From NCBI GenBank assembly GCA_030426085.1, contig JAUHYW010000068.1, positions 1 to 59,913 on the forward strand: a stretch of DNA of 59,913 nucleotides, read 5' to 3'. Shown here in pieces: positions 40,043 through 48,822 of this stretch. Under the pieces are notes generated by a model. That model made no database searches. It worked only from the letters and a program-made list of their open reading frames with translations, and was not told the DNA's origin. Position 1 is the stretch's first letter. Every line of letters begins with the position of its first letter. Source of the stretch: a bacterium. GTDB lineage: Bacteria > Myxococcota_A > Bradymonadia > UBA7976 > UBA1532. The position numbers and the translations under genes were made by a program.

Positions 40043-42916
40043 ATGCTCGATCCCTCCTCAACGCGTCGATGGCCGGGCCGGATGCTGGCCCTCGCATCGA
40101 TCTCACTCTGCCTCCTGGCGACCGGCTGCGACGACGAGCCCGACGCGCCGCCGGTCGACCCCGACCCCACCGGCTGGTCCCTCGTGGCCGAGAGCCCCGA
40201 CGCGGCGCTGCTCGCGGTGCACGGCACCGCGGCCGACGACGTGTGGATGGTCGGGGCCGACAACGGCGACGGCCCGGTGGTCATCCACTGGGACGGCGCG
40301 ACCTGGACCCGCCACGACACCGGCCTGATCGGCGACCTGTGGTGGGTGCACGCGGTGCCCGGCGGCCCGGTGTACTTCGCCGGCTCCGACGCCCACATCG
40401 CCCGCTACATCGACGGCGCCTTCGAGCGCATGACCACCCCCGGCCTGGGCAAGCACACCATCTTCGGCCTGTGGGGCGCCGGCCCCGACGACGTGTACGC
40501 CGTGGGATCGGTCGCCGGGCGCAACGGCTTCGTGTGGCACGACGACGGCGCCGGCTGGCGCGCGCTGCCTCTGCCCGACGACCTGCCGGCCAACGCCGCC
40601 CGGGACACCCCCTCGTTCTTCAAGGTGTGGGGCACCTCGGCCGACGACGTGTGGGTCGTCGGCGGCCAGGGCGTCGTGCTGCGGGGCAACGCCCGGGACG
40701 GCTTCGAGCGGGTGCCCTCCGGCTCGGAGGCCCTGCTGTTCACCGTGCACGGCACCGGTGATCGCACGTTCGCGGTCGGCGGCGGGGCCAACGCGGTGGT
40801 CCTGCGCAGCGACGGCGAGGGCGGGCTGGTCGACGCCACCCCCGACGGGGCCCCGCTGCTGCAAGGGGTCTGCGTCAGCGAGCACGGCTTCACCTGGGCC
40901 GTCGGCGCCCGGGGCGCGGTCTACCGGGCCGAGGACGGCATGGACGGCGCGTTCACCCGCCAGGACATCGGCCTCGACCTGAGCGTGCAGTCGCTGCACG
41001 CGGTGTGGATCGACCCCGACGGCGGGGTGTGGGCGGTCGGCGGCAACGTGCTGTCGGGGCCGCTCGACGGGGGCCAGGCGATCCACAGCCGGCCCGACCG
41101 GCCCTCGATCACCGTCGAGCGGGAGGACGTGCCGCCCGCGGGCTGCCCGGCCGACCCCGAGGGCGACGCCCAGGCCGAGGCCGAGGGCCACTCCGTCGCC
41201 CGGATCTGGAACGACGTGATGCTCGACGCCGTCCGCCGCGACCTGCCCCGGCCCACCGTGCACGCCCGCAATCTGTTCCACACCTCGATCGCGATGTGGG
41301 ACGCCTGGGCGGCCTACGACGACACCGCCGACGGCTACCTCGTGCGCGAGCGGCTGACCGCCGACGACGTCGCCGCCGCCCGCCGCGAGGCCATCTCGTA
41401 CGCCGCCTATCGGGTGCTCAGCCACCGCTATTCGCCGGCCATCGGGGGCGAGGTCTCCCAGGCGTGCTTCGACGATCTGATGGCCCGCCTGGGCTTCGAC
41501 CCGGCCGACGACGGCGCCGAGGGCGAGGGCCCCCGGGCGCTGGGCAACCGCATCGGCGCGGCGGTGGTCGCCGAGTTCGCCGACGACGGGGCCAACGAGG
41601 CCGGCAACTACGTCGACCCCGACGGCTACCGCCCCGACAACCCGCCGATGGTGGTCGACCTGCCGGGCACCAACGTCGACGACCCCGCCCGCTGGCAACA
41701 GCTCGTGATCGCCGAGGCGGTGACCCAGAACGGCATCCCCGAAGGCAGCGGCGTGCGGGGCTACGTCGGCCCCCACTGGGGCGCGGTGACCCCGTTCGCC
41801 CTGGAGCGCCCGGCGCCCGGCGCGCCCTACATCGACATCGGCGATCCGCCGCTCACGCTCGACGACGCGGTGGTCGACGGCGCGGTGGAGGTCATCCGCA
41901 AGACCGCCGAGCTCGACATCGACGACGGGGAGATGATGGACATCTCGCCGGGGGCCTACGGCAACAACCCGCTGGGCACCAACGACGGCGTGGGGCACGC
42001 GGTCAACCCGATCACCGGCGAGCCCTACGCCCCGCAGATCGTGCTGCGGGGCGACTTCACCCGCATCCTCGCCGAGTTCTGGGCCGACGGCCCGGCCTCC
42101 GAGACCCCGCCCGGCCACTGGAACACCCTGGCCAACGACCTGGCCTACAGCGAAGGCTTCGAGCGGCGGCTGTTCGGCGAAGGCGACCCGCTCGACCCGC
42201 TCGCGTGGGACGTGCACGCCTACCTCGCGCTCAACGGCGCGGTGCACGACGCGGCGATCGTCGCCTGGGAGCTGAAGCGGACCTACATCAGCGCCCGCCC
42301 GATCACGCTCATCCGCTACATGGGCGGGCAGGGCCAGCGCAGCGACCCCGACGGGCCGAGCTACGACGCCGAGGGCCTGCCGCTCGTGCCGGGGCTGATC
42401 GAGGTCATCACCGCCGAGTCGGCCGCGCCCGGCGAGCGCCACGCGCACCTCGCGCGCTACGTCGGCGAGATCGCGCTGTGGTCGTGGCGCGGCGAGCCCG
42501 GCGACCGGGACGCCGAGATCGGCGGCGTCGGCTGGATCCGGGCCGTCGACTGGATCCCCTACCAGCGGCGCAACTTCGTGACCCCCGCGTTCCCGGGCTA
42601 CGTCTCGGGGCACAGCACCTTCAGCCGCTCGGCGGCCGAGGTGCTGGCGCAGATCAGCGGCAGCGCCTACTTCCCCGGCGGCCTGGGCACCTACACCCTC
42701 GACCCGGGCTACCTGTTCTTCGAGTTCGGCCCCTCGGCGCCGGTGCAGCTCCAGTGGGCGACCTACTACGACGCCGCCGATCAAGCCGGCCAGTCGCGGC
42801 TGTGGGGCGGCATCCACATCGTGCACGACGACCGGGACGGGCGCATCGCCGGCGACCGGGTGGGCGCCCTGGCCATCGGCAAGGCCCGGACCCACTACGA
42901 GGGCACCGCCGACTGA
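40043..42916 (+). CDS. Beta-propeller / vanadium-dependent haloperoxidase fusion lipoprotein
   Basis: 957 residues. The ATG at 40043 (GGGAG box at 40030-40034) opens a lipoprotein signal (LCLLATGC). Residues about 45-365 are propeller repeats of the DDVWxVG type (AADDVWMVGADNGDGPVVIH, SADDVWVVGGQGVVLRG). The C-terminal half is a vanadium haloperoxidase / PAP2-type domain. All vanadate ligands can be placed: K745 and R752 in ELKRTYISARP, S855-G856-H857 in PGYVSGHSTFSRS, R919 and H925 in SRLWGGIHIVHDD. Spacing K-R (7) and R-H (6) equals that of the fungal chloroperoxidase. The enzyme would oxidise halide with H2O2 or act as a phosphatase, outside the cell. Own transcription unit. Confidence 0.9.
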   Translation: MLDPSSTRRWPGRMLALASISLCLLATGCDDEPDAPPVDPDPTGWSLVAESPDAALLAVHGTAADDVWMVGADNGDGPVVIHWDGATWTRHDTGLIGDLWWVHAVPGGPVYFAGSDAHIARYIDGAFERMTTPGLGKHTIFGLWGAGPDDVYAVGSVAGRNGFVWHDDGAGWRALPLPDDLPANAARDTPSFFKVWGTSADDVWVVGGQGVVLRGNARDGFERVPSGSEALLFTVHGTGDRTFAVGGGANAVVLRSDGEGGLVDATPDGAPLLQGVCVSEHGFTWAVGARGAVYRAEDGMDGAFTRQDIGLDLSVQSLHAVWIDPDGGVWAVGGNVLSGPLDGGQAIHSRPDRPSITVEREDVPPAGCPADPEGDAQAEAEGHSVARIWNDVMLDAVRRDLPRPTVHARNLFHTSIAMWDAWAAYDDTADGYLVRERLTADDVAAARREAISYAAYRVLSHRYSPAIGGEVSQACFDDLMARLGFDPADDGAEGEGPRALGNRIGAAVVAEFADDGANEAGNYVDPDGYRPDNPPMVVDLPGTNVDDPARWQQLVIAEAVTQNGIPEGSGVRGYVGPHWGAVTPFALERPAPGAPYIDIGDPPLTLDDAVVDGAVEVIRKTAELDIDDGEMMDISPGAYGNNPLGTNDGVGHAVNPITGEPYAPQIVLRGDFTRILAEFWADGPASETPPGHWNTLANDLAYSEGFERRLFGEGDPLDPLAWDVHAYLALNGAVHDAAIVAWELKRTYISARPITLIRYMGGQGQRSDPDGPSYDAEGLPLVPGLIEVITAESAAPGERHAHLARYVGEIALWSWRGEPGDRDAEIGGVGWIRAVDWIPYQRRNFVTPAFPGYVSGHSTFSRSAAEVLAQISGSAYFPGGLGTYTLDPGYLFFEFGPSAPVQLQWATYYDAADQAGQSRLWGGIHIVHDDRDGRIAGDRVGALAIGKARTHYEGTAD

Positions 42917-42938
42917 ACCCGCCCCCTGCCCGGGCGCC

Positions 42939-43418
42939 TCACGGCACGAGGTAGCCCGGGGCCCGCTCGTGGGCCAGCAGCCACCGCTTGCGGGCCAGCC
43001 CGCCGGTGTAGCCCCCCAGCTTGCCATCCATCGCCACCACCCGATGACAGGGGATCACCACCCCCAGCGGGTTGCGCCCGTTGGCCCCGGCCACCGCCCG
43101 CACCGCCTTCGGCCGCCCGATGCGGCGGGCCAGCTCGGTGTAGGTGATCGCCGCGCCCGGCGGGATGCGGCGCAGCGCGGCCCACACCGTCTGCTGAAAA
43201 GGCGACCCCTGCGGCGCCAGCGGCAGATCGGCCAGCGCGTCGAGCCCGCCGCCGAAGTAGGCCGTGAACGCCGCTTCGACGCCGTGTGGATCGCCGTTCA
43301 CGATCGCCGGCCCTCCGGCCTCGGGGGCGAAGCCCGACGCCCGCAGCCCCTCGGCGTCGCCCTCGACGCGGAACGGCCCCAGCGGGCTCTCGACGGTGAC
43401 GGTCCAGACATCGCGCAT
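42939..43418 (-). CDS. ogt: Methylated-DNA--protein-cysteine methyltransferase
   Basis: 159 residues, the normal length for Ogt-type O6-alkylguanine repair proteins. The methyl-accepting Cys124 is in the invariant IPCHRV motif, and YTELARRIGRPKAVRAVAGANGRNP supplies the DNA-binding helix and arginine finger. It removes alkyl groups from O6 of guanine in a one-turnover reaction. Single gene, convergent with the haloperoxidase gene and divergent from the VWA lipoprotein gene. No Ada-type regulatory domain is attached. Confidence 0.95.
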   Translation of the reverse strand: MRDVWTVTVESPLGPFRVEGDAEGLRASGFAPEAGGPAIVNGDPHGVEAAFTAYFGGGLDALADLPLAPQGSPFQQTVWAALRRIPPGAAITYTELARRIGRPKAVRAVAGANGRNPLGVVIPCHRVVAMDGKLGGYTGGLARKRWLLAHERAPGYLVP

Positions 43419-43596
43419 CGCAGGCGCCTCCGGGCGTAGAGCGGTTCACGCCGCCCACCGTGCGCGCTCGGTCCCCGCCGGACAAGCGCCGAGTTCGGGC
43501 ACCCTCATGCGGCATGACCCCGCCGTCGAGCGGATGGCACGGGCCTTGTAATCCTGCCCTCCGACACCGCGACCCCATCCCACACGGAGACCCGCC

Positions 43597-44844
43597 ATGA
43601 AGACCCTGCACCCCCTCACCCTGGCCGGCGCGCTCGCCTTCACCCTCATCGGCTGCGCCGACGACGGCGCCTACGACAGCGCCGGCGCGAGCTGGGGCGG
43701 CGGCGACGCCCCCGGCAGCTTCGCCGAAGACGCGCCGGTCGAGGGCGAGATCGAGGGCGAAGGCGAGGTCGAGCGCCCACTGCCCCAGCCGGGTCAGCTC
43801 ACCGCCGGCGAGTGGCGCGACCTCGACGAGTGGGACTTCTGGCTCTCGCTCTTCGCCCAGGACCGCACCGACCGCCTCGGCGAGCACCTGCGCACCTGGG
43901 GCATCCAGCCGCTGGAGCGGGTGGCCGCGGTGGTCACCTACGACGGCGCGCCGGCCATCGACGTCGAGGTCGTGCTCGAGGACGAGCGGGGCGTCGCCTG
44001 GACCGCCCGCACCGACAACCGGGGCCGGGCCGAGCTGTGGCCCGCGCTGTTCGGCGAGGGCCACAGCGACCCCCAGGCCGAGCGGCCCGGCGTCGTCCTG
44101 CGGGTCGGCGAGGCCGTCGTCGCCGAGGCGCTGCCCGCCGACGGCGCCCCGATCGAGATCGACCTCGCGGCCCACGGCTTCGCGCCGCCGGCCGACCCCG
44201 AGGGCCTCGACCTGATGCTCGTCGTCGACACCACCGGATCGATGTGCGACGAGCTGCGCTACCTCCAGAGCGAGCTGGCCGGCGTCGTGCGCGCGGTGCG
44301 CCGGACCCACGGGGACGACCTCCCGCTGCGGGTCGCGATCCAGGTCTACCGCGACCGGGGCGACGACTACGTGGTGCGGCAGTTCCCCTTCGAGAGCGAC
44401 CCCGACCGGGCCCTGGCCGATCTGCTCGATCAGGGCTGCGGCGGCGGCGGCGACTACCCCGAGGCGGTCGGCCCGGCGCTGGCGGCGGCCACCGACCTCG
44501 AGATGCAGGGCGGCGGCTGGCGGGCCGGGGCCCGGGCCCGGCTGATGTTCCTGGTGCTCGACGCCCCGGCCCACGATGACAGCCAGACCCTCGCCCAGCT
44601 CCACGCGGGCGTCGCCGACGCCGCCGCCGCCGGGGTGCGGATCGTGCCGGTGGCCAGCAGCGGCGTCGACCGGGCCACCGAGTTCATGCTGCGCAGCTTC
44701 GCGGTGGTCACCGGGGGGACCTACGTCTTCCTCACGGACGACAGCGGCATCGGCGACAGCCACCTCGAGCCGACCGTCGGGCCCTACCGGGTCGAGCCGC
44801 TCGACAACCTCATGACCCGCCTGATCAACAGCGCGCTGGAGTAG
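43597..44844 (+). CDS. VWA-domain lipoprotein
   Basis: 415 residues. Lipoprotein signal with lipobox LIGC, then an acidic spacer that includes a short EGEIEGEGEVE run reminiscent of the Gly-Glu spacers at the left of the window. Residues about 95-190 look like a beta carboxypeptidase-regulatory-like fold (ERVAAVVTYDGAPAIDVEVVLEDERG). Residues about 205-400 are a von Willebrand A domain with MIDAS motif D211-T-T-G-S215 and downstream GGGGDYPEAV. VWA domains bind protein partners through a metal. A surface-assembly or adhesion role is inferred. Confidence 0.9.
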   Translation: MKTLHPLTLAGALAFTLIGCADDGAYDSAGASWGGGDAPGSFAEDAPVEGEIEGEGEVERPLPQPGQLTAGEWRDLDEWDFWLSLFAQDRTDRLGEHLRTWGIQPLERVAAVVTYDGAPAIDVEVVLEDERGVAWTARTDNRGRAELWPALFGEGHSDPQAERPGVVLRVGEAVVAEALPADGAPIEIDLAAHGFAPPADPEGLDLMLVVDTTGSMCDELRYLQSELAGVVRAVRRTHGDDLPLRVAIQVYRDRGDDYVVRQFPFESDPDRALADLLDQGCGGGGDYPEAVGPALAAATDLEMQGGGWRAGARARLMFLVLDAPAHDDSQTLAQLHAGVADAAAAGVRIVPVASSGVDRATEFMLRSFAVVTGGTYVFLTDDSGIGDSHLEPTVGPYRVEPLDNLMTRLINSALE

Positions 44845-44847
44845 GTA

Positions 44848-45615
44848 TCAAACCCACGGCTGCCCTTCGAGCCAGCCCAGCATGCCATCCGGCGCGACGC
44901 CGAACCGGGCCAGCCCGGGGGCGATGACCTCCACCGCGCAGCGCACGAAGATCGCCACCCGCAGATCGCGAGGCAGGAAGCCCAAGGTGGCGTCCGACCA
45001 GCGGGCGCAGAAGACCTCGGGCGACGTCAGGTTCTCCGACGCCGCCGCGCCGAGCATCGCCGGGGCGTGCGCCGCCAGCCAGCCCACCTCGCCCTGCTGC
45101 GCGCTGTACGCCAGCCAGGCCCAGCCCAGGCGGGCGTGCTGCACCTCGTCGCTCAGCAGCGCGTGGGCCGCCGCCCGCACCCCGGGCTCGGTGGCCCGAT
45201 CGTGCGTCTCGAGCAGCAGCGCGGCGTTGAGGGACTCGGTGACGCAGACGAAGGCCACCATCTCGTAGAGCAGGCGGGCGCGGGGATCGAGCCCGGCCGG
45301 GCCCAGCGGCGCGGCGGGCGCGGGTCGATCGGCGAAGGGATCGGCCGGGTCGAAGCGGGCCGCCAGCCGGGCGCAGAGCACCGCGTGGCGCCGCTCGTCG
45401 GCCGCCGCCCGCTCGCAGCCTTCGAGCAGGTTCGGCGGCCCGTGGGCCGCGCCCATCGCCCGGTGCAGGCGATCGTAGCGCGCCGCCCCGTCCCGCTCGG
45501 CCCAGGCCCGAGACCACCACTCCCCGGCGATCGCCCGCCGACCGGCGTCGGGCACCGCGACCGCCAGCGGGGGCAGCGGGGGCAGCCGGTCGTCGCCGGC
45601 GTCGCTCAGAACCAC
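44848..45615 (-). CDS. Ferritin-like (di-iron) domain protein
   Basis: 255 residues from GTG at 45615 (a GTG two codons upstream is possible). The four-helix iron motifs are visible: CERAAADERRHAVLCARL, VFVCVTESLNAALLL and LLSDEVQHARLGW, giving two ExxH-type pairs plus a Glu. Family members are oxidases, oxygenases or iron-storage proteins; which one cannot be told here. The start overlaps the end of the small lipoprotein gene by about ten bases, so they are coupled. No signal peptide. Convergent with the VWA gene, three bases apart. Confidence 0.8.
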   Translation of the reverse strand: MVLSDAGDDRLPPLPPLAVAVPDAGRRAIAGEWWSRAWAERDGAARYDRLHRAMGAAHGPPNLLEGCERAAADERRHAVLCARLAARFDPADPFADRPAPAAPLGPAGLDPRARLLYEMVAFVCVTESLNAALLLETHDRATEPGVRAAAHALLSDEVQHARLGWAWLAYSAQQGEVGWLAAHAPAMLGAAASENLTSPEVFCARWSDATLGFLPRDLRVAIFVRCAVEVIAPGLARFGVAPDGMLGWLEGQPWV

Positions 45616-45797
45616 GCGCACTTCCCGGCTTCGCCGTCGCCCGCCTCGGGCTGGGAGGCCGGGGCCTCGTCCGCCGGGGCCTCGTCCGCCGACGCGGCGT
45701 CCGCCGGCGCCTCGGGCTTCGTCTGGGGCTGACCCCCGCAGCCGGCCATCACCCCGCCCCCGAGCACCAGCACCGCGAACAGCTTGTCGACCTTCAT
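45606..45797 (-). CDS. Small lipoprotein (63 aa) upstream of ferritin-like gene
   Basis: 63 residues from ATG at 45797. The signal MKVDKLFAVLVLGGGVMAGC ends in a good lipobox. The mature part is an Ala/Asp/Glu/Pro-rich tail ending GEAGKCAWF with a second Cys. Its last codons overlap the GTG of the ferritin-like gene. No domain is recognised. The single C-terminal Cys could bind metal or form a disulfide; no further function can be suggested. Confidence 0.75.
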   Translation of the reverse strand: MKVDKLFAVLVLGGGVMAGCGGQPQTKPEAPADAASADEAPADEAPASQPEAGDGEAGKCAWF

Positions 45798-45880
45798 CGC
45801 GTCGCTCCCTCCAGCGTGAGGCGGCACGGTACCACGACCAGCGCCCGCACAGCGCGACGCCCGGCGCGCCCCCGCGGCCC

Positions 45881-47149
45881 TCAGCGCACGCAGATGATGG
45901 TCCGGTTGCAGACATCCAGATCATCGCCGCACTGCCGATGGCCCAAGGGATCCCGGCCGGGCAGGCCGACGGCGCCATTGCCGTCGGGGCAGCGATCGTA
46001 CTCGGTGACGCTGGCGGTCTCATGGCTGACAATGTCGTTGACGTGGGGGCGCCAGCCGGCGGCGATGATCGTCTCGAGCTCGGCGAAGGTGATGACCCGC
46101 GCGTCGCGCGCAGCGCACCACGCCCAGGCCGACCCCTGCTGGCACGGCCAGCTGATCGCCAGGACGCAGACCTCGTCCCCCGTCCAGCGTTCACACCACC
46201 TCTCCTCTCGGGTATCGCCGATGCTGTCGCAGTCGGGCTCGTCGGGGAAGTCGACGTGGCCGTCCATGTCATTGTCGATGCCATCATTGCACTGGGGCGG
46301 CGGGTCGGGGTTGTCCTCGAAAACTTCGCCCGGCGACATGCACCCGTCATCGAGCATGTCCACCAGGCCGTCGCCGTCATTGTCGATCTCGTCGTTGCAC
46401 TCCGTATGCCGGACCTCGATCTGCACCTCGACCGTCTTCGGCCTGTCGGGCGGGGCGAGGCCCTGCTCGACGAATATGAACCAGACGCCCGGCTCGAGGT
46501 ACGGGAGGCCTGTGGGCCCCCGCGCGAACGTGCTGCGGCACCACATCTCGGTCTCGGGCGCGAGGCAGTCGGACCGGAGGTGCGCCGCGCCGCCGACGTC
46601 CACCCCGTCGGCGTCCAGGATGACGAGCGAGACGAGGCTGGGCTCGGTGAGCGTGAGCTCGAGCATCACCTCGGCGCCCCGCCCCTCCGCGCAGCCCGAC
46701 TGGACCGCGCCCGGCCCCTGGGCGATGGGCAACTCGAACCGGCCCCCGGCCTGCCCCACCGCCACGACCGGCATGTCGAGCGGACACATCGGCGGGGCCG
46801 CGTCCGGCTCGGGGGCCGCGTCCGGCTCGGGTGGAGCCGCGTCCGGCTCGGGCGCCGCGTCGAGTTCGGGGGCCGCGTCGGGCTCGGGGGCCGCGTCGAG
46901 CTCGGGGGGCGCGTCGGGCTCGGCGGCCGCGTCGGGCTCGGGCGGCTGCGCGTCGAGGGGCAGCGTATCGGCGGGTGATGCGTCGGCGGGCGACGTATCG
47001 GGCGCCGCGTCGCGGGTCCGCACGTCGAGATCGCCCGCCCCCTGCTCGGGGGCCGGGCCCGCGTCGCGGGGGTCGGCCAGACCGACCGGATCCGCCGGGG
47101 CGCACGCGAGCGCGACGAGTGACAGCATGGGAAGAAGCGCGCGGTGCAT
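45881..47149 (-). CDS. Lipoprotein with (E/P)PDA spacer and Asp-rich calcium-type repeats
   Basis: 422 residues. The ATG at 47149 is preceded by AGGAGG and opens a lipoprotein signal with lipobox ALAC. Residues about 45-125 are a repeated spacer of EPDAAPELDAAPEPDA type. A beta domain follows (about 130-245), then Asp-rich motifs CNDEIDNDGDGLVDMLDDGC and CNDGIDNDMDGHVDFPDEPDC, which are calcium-binding-like units common in myxobacterial surface proteins. The C-terminal about 110 residues have six Cys and end in RTIICVR. No catalytic motif. Confidence 0.88.
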   Translation of the reverse strand: MHRALLPMLSLVALACAPADPVGLADPRDAGPAPEQGAGDLDVRTRDAAPDTSPADASPADTLPLDAQPPEPDAAAEPDAPPELDAAPEPDAAPELDAAPEPDAAPPEPDAAPEPDAAPPMCPLDMPVVAVGQAGGRFELPIAQGPGAVQSGCAEGRGAEVMLELTLTEPSLVSLVILDADGVDVGGAAHLRSDCLAPETEMWCRSTFARGPTGLPYLEPGVWFIFVEQGLAPPDRPKTVEVQIEVRHTECNDEIDNDGDGLVDMLDDGCMSPGEVFEDNPDPPPQCNDGIDNDMDGHVDFPDEPDCDSIGDTREERWCERWTGDEVCVLAISWPCQQGSAWAWCAARDARVITFAELETIIAAGWRPHVNDIVSHETASVTEYDRCPDGNGAVGLPGRDPLGHRQCGDDLDVCNRTIICVR

Positions 47150-47248
47150 GATGGCCTCCTGACACCGCTGCACATGGTGCGCGCCGGCCGGGGCCCCGGG
47201 CAACCTCCGAGTTCGGGCTTCCGTTTGCGGTTCAGGTCGCGCTCGGGC

Positions 47249-47902
47249 TCAGCGGCCGGGCCCGCCGAACGGCAGCTTGCCCAGCAAGTCCCGGATCGCC
47301 TGCTTCACCTTCGCCCCGCCGATGTAGAGCATCAGCTCCCGGGTGGTCTCGTCCTCGCGCAGCATCTGACGGAAGGCCGGATCGCGGATCAGCTCCTCGG
47401 GGTCCTCCATGTTGGCCCCGGCCAGCCCGGTCAGCTCGAACTCCCGCATGACCTCCAGCGCCCGCGCCGTCTCGAAGCTCATGCCCAGCTCGCCGGTCCC
47501 CCCGCCGACCATCGAGCCGAGGCCCTCGGCCCGGCTGTCGACGAAGTGCTCGAAGCCATCGCGGGTGGAGGTCTCGACATAGCGGGCCGGGGTGTCGCCC
47601 AGGTTCCAGAAGCCGTGCGACGAGCCCCGCGGCTTGAGGACGTGATCCCCGGCCCCCGCCGTGAAGCGCACCCCGTCGGCCCCGCCGACCTCGAAGTGGA
47701 GGGTGCCTTCGATGATGTACATGTGCTGGTCTTCGTTGGTGTGGGTGTGGAAGGCGAGCAGCTCCCGGGGGCGCACCTCGCCCTCCATGATCGAGAAGCA
47801 GCCGTCGAGCCGGGCGCTGCGCGCGATGATGCGCATGTCGCTGGCGGTCTTCTCGCCCTGGCCACGGCGGATGACGATGTCGGCGGGGTCGGGGGTGGTC
47901 AT
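47249..47902 (-). CDS. Cupin-domain protein
   Basis: 217 residues. The ATG at 47902 follows a GAGGAGGAT box. Cupin motif 1 is visible in LLAFHTHTNEDQHMYIIEGTLHFEVG (His, His, Glu/Gln and His metal ligands) and motif 2 in GDHVLKPRGSSHGFWN. A C-terminal helical part of about 90 residues follows (DPAFRQMLREDETTRELMLYIGG). Cupins range from sugar isomerases to dioxygenases; the substrate is unknown. Cytoplasmic. Divergent from the glycosyltransferase gene. Confidence 0.88.
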   Translation of the reverse strand: MTTPDPADIVIRRGQGEKTASDMRIIARSARLDGCFSIMEGEVRPRELLAFHTHTNEDQHMYIIEGTLHFEVGGADGVRFTAGAGDHVLKPRGSSHGFWNLGDTPARYVETSTRDGFEHFVDSRAEGLGSMVGGGTGELGMSFETARALEVMREFELTGLAGANMEDPEELIRDPAFRQMLREDETTRELMLYIGGAKVKQAIRDLLGKLPFGGPGR

Positions 47903-48092
47903 GGGATCCTCCTCGGGATGGCATGGTCGTGGTGTCTCGCTGACGGGGCTGATCGTGCCAGAGCGCCCCGGCCCGCCGTAGGACCGGAGGCGCCGCGGAT
48001 GGGACACTGCGCGCCGCCCCCGGCGCGCGGCGCTCGATTTTGTCGGCGACTCCGCATATGGTGCGCGGCCGAAGCCTGCTGCCGAGGTCCCC

Positions 48093-48803
48093 ATGCTCGA
48101 CGCCCGACCCCTCATCGTCATCCCGACCTACAACGAGCGGGACAACCTGCCCAGCCTGCTCGACGCGGTGCACGCGGCGATGCCCATCGCCGACGTGCTC
48201 ATCGTCGACGACAACTCGCCCGACGGCACCGGCGACCTCGCCGACGCCCGATCGGCCGAGGACGGCTGGGTGCACGTCATGCACCGCGAGGGCAAGCAGG
48301 GCCTGGGCACCGCCTACCTCGCCGGCTTCCGCTGGGGGCTCGAGCGGCCCTACACCCACATCTTCGAGATGGACGCCGACTTCAGCCACGACCCCCGGGC
48401 GCTCTCGGCGCTGCTCGAGGCCACCGTCGAGGCCGACGTGGCGCTCGGCAGCCGGTGGGTGAAGGGCGGGGGCACCGTCGGCTGGCCGCTCAAGCGGCAG
48501 CTCCTCAGCCGGGGGGGCAGCCTCTACGCCCGCACCATCCTGGGGGTCGGCGTCAAGGACCTCACCGGCGGCTTCAAGTGCTTCCGCCGCGAGGTGCTCG
48601 AGACGATGGACCTCGACGGGGTCGCCACCAAGGGCTACGGCTTCCAGATCGAGCTGACGTGGCGCGCGCTGCAGAAGGGCTTCGACGTGGTCGAGGTCCC
48701 GATCACCTTCGTCGACCGGGTCGCCGGGCAGTCCAAGATGTCGGGCGCCATCTTCCGCGAGGCGCTGACCGTCGTGTGGAAGCTGCGGCTGGGGCTGGTC
48801 TGA
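48093..48803 (+). CDS. Polyprenol monophosphomannose synthase-type glycosyltransferase (GT2)
   Basis: 236 residues, full length for DPM1-like enzymes. GT-A fold signatures are present: VIPTYNERDNLPSLL, VDDNSPDGTGDLA, the metal site MDADFSHDP, GSRWVKGG, and FVDRVAGQSKMSG. These enzymes move mannose (or glucose) from a GDP/UDP donor to polyprenyl phosphate at the inner face of the membrane. The next gene is a GT39-type membrane transferase that could use that lipid-linked sugar, which supports a two-step protein or lipid glycosylation unit. Confidence 0.92.
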   Translation: MLDARPLIVIPTYNERDNLPSLLDAVHAAMPIADVLIVDDNSPDGTGDLADARSAEDGWVHVMHREGKQGLGTAYLAGFRWGLERPYTHIFEMDADFSHDPRALSALLEATVEADVALGSRWVKGGGTVGWPLKRQLLSRGGSLYARTILGVGVKDLTGGFKCFRREVLETMDLDGVATKGYGFQIELTWRALQKGFDVVEVPITFVDRVAGQSKMSGAIFREALTVVWKLRLGLV

Positions 48804-48822
48804 TCGACCGGGACGCCGCGCC

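Noticed and set aside
45616-46380. Long N-terminal extension of the ferritin-like frame
   Set aside because: It overlaps the Asp-rich lipoprotein and the small lipoprotein genes in another frame and has Arg/Ser/Pro shadow composition.
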